NCBI RefSeq assembly: GCF_002211765.1
Contig: NZ_CP022133.1
Coordinates: 1,736,001 to 1,800,000 of the forward strand
DNA length: 64,000 nt
Source of the DNA: Idiomarina piscisalsi
GTDB lineage: Bacteria > Pseudomonadota > Gammaproteobacteria > Enterobacterales > Alteromonadaceae
Reading direction: 5' to 3'
A program made the translations under genes and the position numbers. Position 1 is the stretch's first letter. Each line of letters begins with the position of its first letter. The notes under the pieces are model-generated. The model was not told the DNA's origin, ran no database searches, and saw only the letters and a program-made list of their open reading frames with translations. Below, one piece after another: positions 46,840 to 55,737 of the stretch.

Positions 46840-47448
46840 TTAAAGAGATACGCCGGAGAACGACATAAAGCCTAAACCAATCAAACCTACTGACATGAAG
46901 GTTGCGCCTAATCCACGCAAACCATCAGGTACATCGGCATATTTGAGTTTTTCACGCACAGCAGCAAGCGCAACAATCGCTAAACACCAACCAACGCCGC
47001 TGCCAATACCATAAACCACTGACTCACCAAAGTTGTAGTCACGCTCAACCATGAACGAGACACCACCGAAGATGGCACAGTTAACGGTAATTAGCGGTAG
47101 GAAAATACCCAACGCGTTATATAAAGCCGGCACGTATTTGTCCAAGGTCATTTCCAGAATTTGAACCAATGCCGCAATAACACCGATAAAGGTTAAGAAA
47201 CGCAGGAAGCTTAGATCAGCATCTGGAAAACCCGCCCAATCCAATGCACCCGGCGCCAGTATGTTGTGATAGATAATATTGTTTACCGGTACCGAAATAC
47301 CTAGCACAACAATAACGGCAACACCCAGACCAAAGGCCGTTTTAACTTTCTTAGAAACCGCAAGAAACGTACACATTCCTAAGAAGAAAGACAGTGCCAG
47401 GTTTTCGATAAAAATCGCTCGAATAAACAAGTTGATATACTGTTCCAT
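46840..47448 (-). CDS. nqrE: Na+-NQR subunit E
   Basis: A 202-residue inner-membrane subunit with six helices, homologous to RnfA. Conserved cysteines lie in [12 protein letters not shown] and TVNCAIFGG, which with NqrD hold the intramembrane iron centre. It follows nqrD by 5 bases. Confidence 0.97.
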   Translation of the reverse strand: MEQYINLFIRAIFIENLALSFFLGMCTFLAVSKKVKTAFGLGVAVIVVLGISVPVNNIIYHNILAPGALDWAGFPDADLSFLRFLTFIGVIAALVQILEMTLDKYVPALYNALGIFLPLITVNCAIFGGVSFMVERDYNFGESVVYGIGSGVGWCLAIVALAAVREKLKYADVPDGLRGLGATFMSVGLIGLGFMSFSGVSL

Positions 47449-47453
47449 GGCTC

Positions 47454-48086
47454 TTACTCCTTAGGTTCGACTTGTTCTGTACGGAAAGTACGAAGTACCC
47501 AAATGAATCCGCCAATAATGAAGAACGCACTTGGTGGCATTAGCAGCAAACCTACCGGCTCGTACCAGCCGCCTTCTGATACTAAAGGCAAAATCTGAAC
47601 GTCGAACAAGCTACCCGAACCGAACAGCTCGCGAACAAAGCCTACAACCAACAGTACTATTGAGTAACCTAACCCGTTACCAATGCCGTCCAGCAATGAC
47701 ATGAACGGTGTGCTCTTCATTGCATAAGCTTCCGCACGACCCATGACGATACAGTTGGTGATAATAAGACCAACGAATACCGACAGCTCACGAGAAATTT
47801 CATAAGCATAGGCGCGCAGAACCTGGTCAACCACAATAACCAGACTCGCAATAATAGTCATTTGAACAATAATCCGAACACTTGAAGGAATATGGTTACG
47901 GATAATTGAAATAAAGAAGTTAGATGCAGCAACAACCGCTGTTAGTGCAATGCACATAACTAGGGTATTGGTCATTTTTGACGTTACCGCCAACGCCGAG
48001 CAGACACCCAGTATCTGCAACGCGATGGGGTTATTCGCGAAGATTGGCCCGAACAGTACGGACTTCATTTCTTTTGCACTAGCCAT
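47454..48086 (-). CDS. nqrD: Na+-NQR subunit D
   Basis: A 210-residue six-helix inner-membrane subunit, RnfE-like. The half-membrane cysteine motifs [13 protein letters not shown] and [14 protein letters not shown] mirror those of NqrE and complete the iron site. It overlaps nqrC by 8 bases, indicating coupled translation. Confidence 0.97.
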   Translation of the reverse strand: MASAKEMKSVLFGPIFANNPIALQILGVCSALAVTSKMTNTLVMCIALTAVVAASNFFISIIRNHIPSSVRIIVQMTIIASLVIVVDQVLRAYAYEISRELSVFVGLIITNCIVMGRAEAYAMKSTPFMSLLDGIGNGLGYSIVLLVVGFVRELFGSGSLFDVQILPLVSEGGWYEPVGLLLMPPSAFFIIGGFIWVLRTFRTEQVEPKE

Positions 48087-48855
48087 TGGTCAACTCCCCT
48101 TTGCGAAGTTTTTCAAGTAACGGACCGTAAGCTTTGTCACCCATCCAAAAGTCGATAAGTGCGTCAACACCGTTACTGGTTAAGGTTGCGCCTGACAACG
48201 CATCAACTTCGTGCTCGCCAGAAGCCCCGCCTTTAACCAAGTCAAACTTCACTTTTCCGTCGTCGCCGAAAATCTCTTTACCTTCCCAGGTTTTAACCCA
48301 ACTTGGATTAGTAATTTCACCACCCAGTCCAGGAGTCTCGGCATGTTCATAAAAATTAACGCCGCGTACCGTGTTTAAATCATCTTCCAAAGAGATTAAA
48401 CCGTACATAGTGCCCCACAGTCCTTGCCCGCGGATATGTAAAACAGCGCCGTTACGTTGACCATTCTCATCCATGACTAAGTAAACTTCGGTCATGTTTT
48501 CCATGGTACCTAAACCAGCGATATCTTCACTTTTATCAAGCTTTGTGCTGGTTTCCGGGTCGCCGGCGGCTTTACGGTTATCAAACTCTTTTGGGTCCTT
48601 GTCTTGTAAAACTTGATAGTCTTTAAGACTGACAACCAATGCGTTAATACGCTCGTCGTAGACCGAAGGAATGTCCATACCTTCTTCTAAAATACCCGCA
48701 GCATTTAAGATATTGCGTTGCATTGCGAGTGCGGCGTTTTTCTCTTGCATTGGCTTAAGCGCTACCGCTGAGCCTGCTACTAAGATCGAGCACACCAAAC
48801 ACAGCGCCAGCACTACACCTATTGTTTTGCCTAAGCTTTCATTCTTATTAGACAT
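48079..48855 (-). CDS. nqrC: Na+-NQR subunit C
   Basis: A 258-residue subunit with one N-terminal helix and a periplasmic FMN domain. The flavinylation site is the Thr of [12 protein letters not shown] near the C-terminus, modified by ApbE. It overlaps nqrB and nqrD by 8 bases each. Confidence 0.97.
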   Translation of the reverse strand: MSNKNESLGKTIGVVLALCLVCSILVAGSAVALKPMQEKNAALAMQRNILNAAGILEEGMDIPSVYDERINALVVSLKDYQVLQDKDPKEFDNRKAAGDPETSTKLDKSEDIAGLGTMENMTEVYLVMDENGQRNGAVLHIRGQGLWGTMYGLISLEDDLNTVRGVNFYEHAETPGLGGEITNPSWVKTWEGKEIFGDDGKVKFDLVKGGASGEHEVDALSGATLTSNGVDALIDFWMGDKAYGPLLEKLRKGELTNG

Positions 48856-50050
48856 TGCGTGCTAACCTCCGTTTAATGTTTGCCTGTGCTACAAAGTAGT
48901 CAAACAGCGGTGCAAAAACGTTCGCGAACAAGATAGCCAGCATAATACCTTCCGGGAATGCCGGGTTAATGACACGAATCATCACCGTCATGAAACCAAT
49001 TAACAGACCGTAGGCGAATTTACCTTTGTTCGTGAATGACGCGGACACCGGATCGGTTGCCATAAACATCATTGCAAAGGCGAAACCACCCAATACTAAG
49101 TGCCAGTACCAAGGCATTGCGAACATTGGGTTGGTATCACTACCAATAAGGTTGAGCAAACCTGAGAACAACACCATACCCACAAAGACACCAGCAACGA
49201 TACGCCACGATGCAATGCGGAAGTAAATAAGGGCTAAACCACCGATAAGAATCATCAGTGTTGAAACTTCACCGACAGAGCCCTGAATGTTGCCTAAGAA
49301 CGCATCCCACCAAAGCGCCGTGTCACCATAATTTAGATTACCTAACGCTGCAGCACCCAAGTTGGTTGCACCAGAGAAACCGTCTACGGCTGTCCATATA
49401 GAGTCGCCTGACATGCTTGCCGGGTAGGCAAAGTATAAAAATGCACGACCGGTTAATGCTGGGTTCAGGAAGTTACGTCCGGTACCACCGAAGATTTCCT
49501 TACCGATAACCACACCAAAGGTGATACCCAGAGCCACCTGCCATAACGGCGTTGTGGCTGGCAGAATTAATGAGAATAGTACTGAAGTAACGAAGAAACC
49601 TTCGTTAACTTCGTGCTTACGAATGGTCGCAAACAGAACTTCCCAGAAACCACCAAAAATAAAGGTTACCGCATAAATAGGCAGGTACCAGCAGGCGCCA
49701 TACCACATTTTGGTTCCCCAACCAGCGTCAGCGCCAAACTCACCACCAAATAAGTGGAACAGGCCGACCTGCCATGCGTCAGATAACGCATAGCCGTCCG
49801 CCAATGCGATAGCGGCCTGGTTACCAACGTTGTACATTCCCCAGAACATAGCTGGGAATGTCATCATCCACACCAAAATCATGATGCGCTTCAAGTCAAT
49901 GCGATCACGCACGTGTGTACTCGACTTAGTCACTGTACCCGGCGTGTATAAAATTGTGGCTACTGCTTCGTAAAGCGCATACCACTTCTCGTATTTGCCG
50001 CCTTTCTCAAACTGCGGCTCAATACGTTCAAGAGTATCTTTCAAGCTCAT
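48848..50050 (-). CDS. nqrB: Na+-NQR subunit B
   Basis: A 400-residue membrane subunit with about ten helices, the main sodium-pumping and quinone-reducing part. The covalent FMN threonine is in the motif [10 protein letters not shown]. Riboflavin is also bound by this subunit in Vibrio. It starts 2 bases after nqrA. Confidence 0.97.
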   Translation of the reverse strand: MSLKDTLERIEPQFEKGGKYEKWYALYEAVATILYTPGTVTKSSTHVRDRIDLKRIMILVWMMTFPAMFWGMYNVGNQAAIALADGYALSDAWQVGLFHLFGGEFGADAGWGTKMWYGACWYLPIYAVTFIFGGFWEVLFATIRKHEVNEGFFVTSVLFSLILPATTPLWQVALGITFGVVIGKEIFGGTGRNFLNPALTGRAFLYFAYPASMSGDSIWTAVDGFSGATNLGAAALGNLNYGDTALWWDAFLGNIQGSVGEVSTLMILIGGLALIYFRIASWRIVAGVFVGMVLFSGLLNLIGSDTNPMFAMPWYWHLVLGGFAFAMMFMATDPVSASFTNKGKFAYGLLIGFMTVMIRVINPAFPEGIMLAILFANVFAPLFDYFVAQANIKRRLARNV

Positions 50051-50052
50051 GG

Positions 50053-51393
50053 TTAGCCTTCTTTCTCAATCTTAGTGAGACAATCACGCAACACCGGTCC
50101 ATACTCGTATTTACCGGGGCAAACGTAGGTGCACAGTGCCAGATCTTCTTCGTCTAACTCTAAGCAGCCCAGTTGTTGACCTTCATCTGTGTCACCAGAC
50201 AATAAGTCGCGCAGTAATAAGGTTGGCAAAATATCCAAAGGCATAATGCGTTCGTAGTTACCAATTGGCACCATTGAACGTGACGAACCATTCATTGAGG
50301 TTGTCATGCTGAATAATTTCTTCGGATTAAAATGCCCCGCGTAAGCTCGAGTAACCGAGTGCAAATCTGAGCCCGGGCGTATCCAACCAAGAAACTCTTT
50401 GTGATCACCTTCAGGAATAACGCTCACTTGGTTATGAAAACGACCTAACCACGCATGAGCTTCATCGGCTGTATGACCATGCAGAACAGATCCAGAAATA
50501 ATGCGCTGGTTGTCGCCAGCTAATTCGCCATCGGTCAGTTCGTGCAAATTAGCGCCCATACGAGTGCGCAATAAGCGAGGTTCTTTAACACCTTCACCGC
50601 CTAATGCGACCATGCGATCAGTAAAGATTTCACCGGTAGTGAACAATTTACCGTAAGCAATAACGTCCTGATAACCAATGTGCCAAACGGGACGCTGCAA
50701 GCTTGCAGGCTGTAAGAAGTGAATATGAGTACCCACTAAGCCTGCCGGGTGTGGTCCCTGGAAAGACTCCAGAGTCACATCAGCATCGCCAGTATCAACT
50801 TCAGCATCACCAGCTTTCGCTACAAACAGTTTGCCTTCTGTCAGGTTTGATAACACTTTCAAACCATCGATAAATGCTTGTTTGTGTTCACCAATAAAAG
50901 CCGTCGGGTCGCCAGCCAATGGATTCGAGTCCATTGCATTAACGAAGATGGCAGTAGCCTCTGCATCCAAAGCCGGGGCCTTGCTGTAAGGACGTGTACG
51001 CAGCGCTGGCCATTGGCCCGATTCGACCAGTATCTCCTGCACTTTTTCACGACCGAGCGAGCTCAGTTTATCGCTTTCGAACTTATCAAAGGTGACTTGC
51101 TCTTCACCATCCAGTTCGATAACTACTGCTTGTAAAACACGACGCTCACCACGCAGAATGTCTTTAACTACACCAGCTCCGGGAGCAGTGTATTTGACAC
51201 CAGGGTTTTTCTTATCCTCGAAAATCATTTGACCTTTTTTAACACGGTCATCGACTTTCACGTGCATGGTTGGGCGCATACCCACGTATTCTTCACCTAG
51301 GGTAGCAACCGTTGTTACGGCCTTACCGTCGGATAACTTTTGCTGGGGCGCCCCTTTGATAGGGATGTCCAGCCCTTTTTTGATCGTAATCAT
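50053..51393 (-). CDS. nqrA: Na+-NQR subunit A
   Basis: Cytoplasmic subunit involved in ubiquinone binding; 446 residues. The start [12 protein letters not shown] at 51393 matches the family; the frame reaches a GTG at 51405 but that adds four unconserved residues. Signature segments include [22 protein letters not shown]-like [30 protein letters not shown] and [20 protein letters not shown]. It is first in the operon nqrABCDEF-apbE-nqrM, possibly continuing into the desulfurase fusion. Confidence 0.98.
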   Translation of the reverse strand: MITIKKGLDIPIKGAPQQKLSDGKAVTTVATLGEEYVGMRPTMHVKVDDRVKKGQMIFEDKKNPGVKYTAPGAGVVKDILRGERRVLQAVVIELDGEEQVTFDKFESDKLSSLGREKVQEILVESGQWPALRTRPYSKAPALDAEATAIFVNAMDSNPLAGDPTAFIGEHKQAFIDGLKVLSNLTEGKLFVAKAGDAEVDTGDADVTLESFQGPHPAGLVGTHIHFLQPASLQRPVWHIGYQDVIAYGKLFTTGEIFTDRMVALGGEGVKEPRLLRTRMGANLHELTDGELAGDNQRIISGSVLHGHTADEAHAWLGRFHNQVSVIPEGDHKEFLGWIRPGSDLHSVTRAYAGHFNPKKLFSMTTSMNGSSRSMVPIGNYERIMPLDILPTLLLRDLLSGDTDEGQQLGCLELDEEDLALCTYVCPGKYEYGPVLRDCLTKIEKEG

Positions 51394-51460
51394 ATGCGTT
51401 TGCACTACTCGTTAAGGGAAGATTCATCACAACCAGTCATAAACGACTGAAACCTGAAAA

Positions 51461-51516
51461 ATCAAAAAGTTACCGGCATAACTTTCCCCGGCCAGGGGTC
51501 TTTTTGCCGGTAACTT
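51461..51516 (-). terminator. Terminator of fabV with nested loop hairpin
   Basis: AAGTTACCGGCA (51467-51478) and TGCCGGTAACTT (51505-51516) form a perfect 12-bp stem with a 26-base loop that itself contains CCCC-GGCCA-GGGG (51486-51498). On the minus strand TTTTTGATTTTT follows. It lies between fabV and nqrA. Confidence 0.85.
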
Positions 51517-51567
51517 GAAACGTTTTCCACACTTATCGTCGGAATTTTAGCATTTTTCCTACAATGC

Positions 51568-52746
51568 TTACCAGTTTACTTTTGGATTTACATCAGCATC
51601 GTAGTCAACATTCTCAAAACCAAAGCCAAACAGGTTTAAAAAGTCGTTGTGGTAACCCTCGTAGTCCGCTAAATCGTGGAAATTCTCCTGGGTCACCTTA
51701 TCCCAAAGCGCTTCCACTTTAGCTTGTGTTTTATCATTGGTTTCATAACCATCCATGTGAAGGCGCCCTGCATCGTCAAGCTCTGGGTTTTCAGCATAAA
51801 GCCCTTCTGTGAACAATCGATAAATTTGCTCAATACAGCCTTCGTGCGTGCCCTCTTCTTTCATTACGCCATAGATTAGCGAAATATAAAGCGGCATCAC
51901 AGGAATAGCGGAGCTAGCTTGTGTTACCAGTGCTTTTAATGAAGACACGTAAGCTTTCAGGTTAACGTCTTTATAAGTGTCATCTAGCGCAGATGAGGCT
52001 CTGTCGAGATCTTCTTTTGCACGACCAATCGTTGCATGGCCATAAATAGGCCAAGTCAATTTCTTACCGATATAGGTATAAGCGGTTGTCTGACAGTCAT
52101 TCGCCAGAAGGCCGGCATCGTGCAGAGCTTTAATCCAACGCTCCCAGTCTTCACCACCCATGACTTTTACGGTATTTGCAATATCGTCATCAGTCGCTGG
52201 GTCAAGTGTCACTTCGTGCACCTGATCTTTATCGGTATTATAGGTTTTCGTCGTGTATTGCTTACCAATTGGCTTAAGCACAGAGCTATAAAGCTCACCG
52301 CTGTCAGGATCTTTGCGCTTAGGTGACGCTAAGCTATAAACAACAAGGTCAATTTTGCCCATGTTGTCTTTGATGTACTCGATGCTCTCTTGTTTTATTT
52401 CATCTGAGAACGCATCACCGTTAATTGAGTGGAATTTAAGACCTTCTTTTTCAGCTTCCTGATGAAAAGCTGCAGTGTTGTACCAGCCTGCGGTGGCTGT
52501 TTTCTTTTCTGTCGGTTCTTTTTCAAAACACACGCCAAGCGTATGTGCTTGACCACCAAAAGCGGCGGTAATACGTGACGCTAATCCATAGCCAGTGGAG
52601 CACCCAATAACAAGCACGTTTTTCGGTGCGTTTTCGATAGGAGGTTGCTGCTTGATATAACGAATTTCACGTTTAACATTTTCGGCGCAACCGACCGGAT
52701 GTGCGTTTGTACAAATAAACCCTCTGATTTTAGGCTTAATAACCAT
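51568..52746 (-). CDS. fabV: Trans-2-enoyl-ACP/CoA reductase, NADH-dependent
   Basis: Reduces enoyl-ACP at the end of each fatty acid elongation cycle; FabV enzymes are naturally tolerant of triclosan. The start MVIKPKIRGFICTNAHPVGC is diagnostic, followed by the NADH loop VLVIGCSTGYGLASRI and the active-site Tyr-x8-Lys (YGHATIGRAK). About 392 residues. The ATG at 52746 is chosen over an upstream in-frame ATG (52791) because it gives the conserved N-terminus and has AAGGGA upstream. Monocistronic by its terminator. Confidence 0.97.
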   Translation of the reverse strand: MVIKPKIRGFICTNAHPVGCAENVKREIRYIKQQPPIENAPKNVLVIGCSTGYGLASRITAAFGGQAHTLGVCFEKEPTEKKTATAGWYNTAAFHQEAEKEGLKFHSINGDAFSDEIKQESIEYIKDNMGKIDLVVYSLASPKRKDPDSGELYSSVLKPIGKQYTTKTYNTDKDQVHEVTLDPATDDDIANTVKVMGGEDWERWIKALHDAGLLANDCQTTAYTYIGKKLTWPIYGHATIGRAKEDLDRASSALDDTYKDVNLKAYVSSLKALVTQASSAIPVMPLYISLIYGVMKEEGTHEGCIEQIYRLFTEGLYAENPELDDAGRLHMDGYETNDKTQAKVEALWDKVTQENFHDLADYEGYHNDFLNLFGFGFENVDYDADVNPKVNW

Positions 52747-52830
52747 GTCGATATGTTCCCTTTTCCGGATTATTTCCCCCATTGTAACCAATGAAAGCGC
52801 AGGAACACATCAGACATGCTTAATTTTTCT

Positions 52831-53154
52831 TTAATGCGCCGCGACTTTCGAGCCGCCCATGCAATTAGGCGAACGTGGCGCCGTTCCGGAAACCTGTTCC
52901 CACTCGCCTTCAGTATAAGTGTGCAGCGCCAGCGCGTGAATATCATTCATCAGCTCATCAGCTAAAATTTTGTTTACTGCACGGTGCCGATTAATCAGTC
53001 TTTCGCCACTAAACTTGGGCGTTACCAACACAACTTTGAAGTGCGACTCTGCGTTAGGACCACCTGAGTGCATATGACTTTCATCCTGCACCTCAAGGTG
53101 CACCGGTGCGAACGCATCGCGAAGTTTATTTTCAATTTTTAAGCTTACTGACAT
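52831..53154 (-). CDS. bolA: BolA family protein
   Basis: A 107-residue BolA protein with ESHMHSGGPNAESHFKVVLV and the invariant His in NDIHALALHTYT. BolA partners monothiol glutaredoxins in iron-sulfur handling and affects cell shape genes in E. coli. The C-terminal tail (PNCMGGSKVAAH) is as in BolA rather than IbaG. It is read on the same strand as fabV, 84 bases upstream of it. Confidence 0.95.
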   Translation of the reverse strand: MSVSLKIENKLRDAFAPVHLEVQDESHMHSGGPNAESHFKVVLVTPKFSGERLINRHRAVNKILADELMNDIHALALHTYTEGEWEQVSGTAPRSPNCMGGSKVAAH

Positions 53155-53187
53155 GGCTTTTCTCCTGCACTCAATGCCTTAATATCT

Positions 53188-53225
53188 AGTCTAGTAGACT
53201 CCTGTTCGTTCGCAGGAGTTTTTTT
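53188..53225 (+). terminator. Plus-strand terminator-like hairpin with no plus-strand gene
   Basis: ACTCCTG (53198-53204) and CAGGAGT (53213-53219) around TTCGTTCG, followed by seven T. A second palindrome AGTCTA-G-TAGACT (53188-53200) overlaps its left arm. Both flanking genes are on the minus strand, where no T-run follows. Confidence 0.6.
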
Positions 53226-53285
53226 GGCTTATTACCCTAACTCTACGAAAAATCGGCAAATAAAGTTTGCTGTTGTTTGTTTGAT

Positions 53286-53783
53286 TTAATATGAGTCGTC
53301 AACCGCCACATGACATATTTGGTCAGACGATGACAAGAACGCAACCATAGGAAATACCGCATCCGCAAGCTCCCCTTTTGATGCGCTTGCCGGCATCGCA
53401 ACGTAGTAACGCTGCGCACTCACATTACCGTCTTTTTGCCACAATAATGTTGGTTGACCGGACATTGGTTGGTCAGACACGGATTGGTTAGACAAAAGTT
53501 CCGCTAATTTCTCCAGTCCTTCATCCCGATAAGGCGGAAACGCAGTCGGTTCACCGGAACCACGCCAGCCTCGCAACTCACTTTCCGATGCAAGCAAGTC
53601 TTCATTTACCCGGTCACGACAGAAACTCAATTCAATAACAGAACGACTAATTTGCCATTCGCGGTTTGGCAGCACCTGCTGGTCCAGCGAAATGATTTCG
53701 CCCTCTTTTAAGGTATTTGTTCTTTTCGGCTCACAACCGACCAACACCAACAAAGCCATTAACGCAAATAACCCACTTCTCAT
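53286..53783 (-). CDS. Small hypothetical lipoprotein
   Basis: A 165-residue protein I do not recognise. The N-terminus MRSGLFALMALLVLVGCEPKRT is a lipoprotein signal (lipobox LVGC, Cys17), so it should be anchored to a membrane. Cys54 and a Cys near the C-terminus (QICHVAV) could pair. The middle holds a short repeat-like QSVSDQPMSGQP. No catalytic motif is visible. It lies between bolA and the divergent wzi-like gene. Confidence 0.7.
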   Translation of the reverse strand: MRSGLFALMALLVLVGCEPKRTNTLKEGEIISLDQQVLPNREWQISRSVIELSFCRDRVNEDLLASESELRGWRGSGEPTAFPPYRDEGLEKLAELLSNQSVSDQPMSGQPTLLWQKDGNVSAQRYYVAMPASASKGELADAVFPMVAFLSSSDQICHVAVDDSY

Positions 53784-53902
53784 TCTTCTGCCCCCCGTCT
53801 TTTGCGTGCGTATTATAACGTAACAGCACCAATAAACCGTTGTCTTCGTGTTAAAAGTTCTGGCACTATATACTGCAATTCTAATAACGAAACTGTCTGT
53901 GA

Positions 53903-55201
53903 ATGCACTTCATAAAACATACATCTTTAGCGGCTGCTTTATGCATTGTCGCCGCAACACCTTCTTACGCTTCGGTATGGATTGAAGCGAGCGATGTTGA
54001 ATTACGCAACAGCCTTATTGTGTTAGCTGAGTCAGGTTTAATAGAAACGCCCATTCAGCAATACCCTGTTGCCTGGAAGAGTATTTTACCGCAATTAGAT
54101 GCACTCGATCCTAGCAAACTCTCAAACACCCAAAAGTTAGCACTTCAGCACGTTCGACACAGCTTGTCACAAGCGCAAAGCGGTCCAAAAACACGCTGGT
54201 ATATTGCGGCTACCGACAGTGAAAACATTGTGCACGACTACGGCGACGACACTTACGAAGAGGGCAAAATTAGTCTGAGCCGCACTATGCATGGCGAACG
54301 ATGGGCTGCGCGTCTGCAGGTCAATTATCGCCAGGATCCTTTTGAGGACGACCATAAGAAGACATTAGACGGCAGTTACCTTGCTTATAACCTAAATGAC
54401 TGGAGCTTTAGTGTTGATGCATTGCCGTTACGCTGGGGCCCGGCCGAGCACAGTGGTTTGTTGTTCTCCAACAACGCACGCCCCATTCCTAAAATACGTA
54501 TTGATTATGCACCAGACTACCCTCCGGCAGGCATGGCGCCGTTCAAAATCAGTTTATTTAGCGGCTACCAGGACGATGGTTACAGTCATTACTACCAAAC
54601 TTATGGCATTCGCTTTTCCAGCCAATTTTTAAATAAGCTGTGGTTCGGTATTAGTGCTATAGAGCAACGCGAAGACAATGTCAGGAACCGAATGCTTACC
54701 GCAGATGCCAGAACCGGCTTTAACTGGGGCAAGCACCAGTTTTCTGCCTATGCGGAAATTGGTATTGATAAACAGCTGGAAAGTGATGACAAGCCAGCCT
54801 ATACGGTGGGCGGCCAATGGATGATGGGCTCTGACAGCGTTCGTCACAGCGTTACTGTCGAATACAGTCAGTTAGACGGCGGCAATGAGCATGACTTTTA
54901 TTCGACGAACCAGGCAGGAAGGCAGTACTTTTTAAGCCACCAGAGAAACCCGGGCTCACCTTTTCCCAAAGGAAGTCAAACGGCGTCTTTCAGTTATCGT
55001 CAGTTTTCAAATGATGGTTCCGCCTGGACCGTGTTAGTCAGTCGTAGTAATAACGACGGGGCCGACAGCACATCACGCGCTTTAATTCGTCGCACACAAC
55101 CCGTCTGGAACAGTTTAGTCCGGTTATCCGTTCAATACCTTGACTCACCTGTCATTGATCAAGACGTGGGCGTTCAACTGAGTTGGGAGTGGCGATTTTA
55201 A
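53903..55201 (+). CDS. Capsule assembly Wzi family outer-membrane protein
   Basis: A 432-residue protein with a signal peptide (ending near PSYAS) and an 18-strand-type barrel pattern ending in Phe (VQLSWEWRF). The N-terminal ASDVELRNSLIVLAESGLI helix pair and RWGPAEHSGLLFSNNARPIPKIRI are typical of Wzi-family proteins. E. coli Wzi holds group 1 capsule on the surface, but no other capsule gene is in the window, so the ligand here is open. Its stop codon and that of pqiC share the TTAA at 55198-55201. Confidence 0.82.
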   Translation: MHFIKHTSLAAALCIVAATPSYASVWIEASDVELRNSLIVLAESGLIETPIQQYPVAWKSILPQLDALDPSKLSNTQKLALQHVRHSLSQAQSGPKTRWYIAATDSENIVHDYGDDTYEEGKISLSRTMHGERWAARLQVNYRQDPFEDDHKKTLDGSYLAYNLNDWSFSVDALPLRWGPAEHSGLLFSNNARPIPKIRIDYAPDYPPAGMAPFKISLFSGYQDDGYSHYYQTYGIRFSSQFLNKLWFGISAIEQREDNVRNRMLTADARTGFNWGKHQFSAYAEIGIDKQLESDDKPAYTVGGQWMMGSDSVRHSVTVEYSQLDGGNEHDFYSTNQAGRQYFLSHQRNPGSPFPKGSQTASFSYRQFSNDGSAWTVLVSRSNNDGADSTSRALIRRTQPVWNSLVRLSVQYLDSPVIDQDVGVQLSWEWRF

Positions 55202-55737
55202 TCGCCGCTCATAGACCCCACTGCCAGACTAATTGTGTCCATGCTATGCAGCCAGGCTTCATCCAACGCACTCACTAAAGCAGGATAGCCGTCAGCTTTT
55301 AAAGGCACTTTTTCGGTAAATGTTCCTCTGACAGTATTCTCACTGCTCGCCATCTCGTACTGCCAATGCCCAGCAACCACCGCATGTGAATCATAACTTC
55401 CATAAAAGTCGTCAATCATCACCGTTAAAAAGCCGCTGCAATCATCATTCAGCATTAAATGTTGGATACTACGCTGTAACTGGTTCGACAACGGTGTGCT
55501 CCAGCGATGCTGTTTTGCGGTATGCCAGCGCGTTTCATCCTGCTGAATTTGAATCCCCATTTTGGACGCAGCCTCGCCAACGACAACGTTACGCTGTGAA
55601 GCTGGGCAAACCGCATCGACCGACTGACTCAAATGCGGAAGTCGGTATTGCGTGATGTTATAGCTTTGGCTAGAGCAGCCGGCTAAAAAGACCACCGCTG
55701 AACTTACCGAGCCGATAAGTATTCTTTTAATTTTCAT
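55198..55737 (-). CDS. pqiC: PqiC-type lipoprotein
   Basis: A 179-residue lipoprotein (lipobox LAGC in VVFLAGCSSQ) of the ABC-transport auxiliary (DUF330) family. In E. coli PqiC forms an outer-membrane ring that docks the PqiB tube. QYRLP near the N-terminus and VMIDDFYG in the middle fit the family. It overlaps pqiB by 11 bases and is last in pqiABC. Confidence 0.86.
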   Translation of the reverse strand: MKIKRILIGSVSSAVVFLAGCSSQSYNITQYRLPHLSQSVDAVCPASQRNVVVGEAASKMGIQIQQDETRWHTAKQHRWSTPLSNQLQRSIQHLMLNDDCSGFLTVMIDDFYGSYDSHAVVAGHWQYEMASSENTVRGTFTEKVPLKADGYPALVSALDEAWLHSMDTISLAVGSMSGD

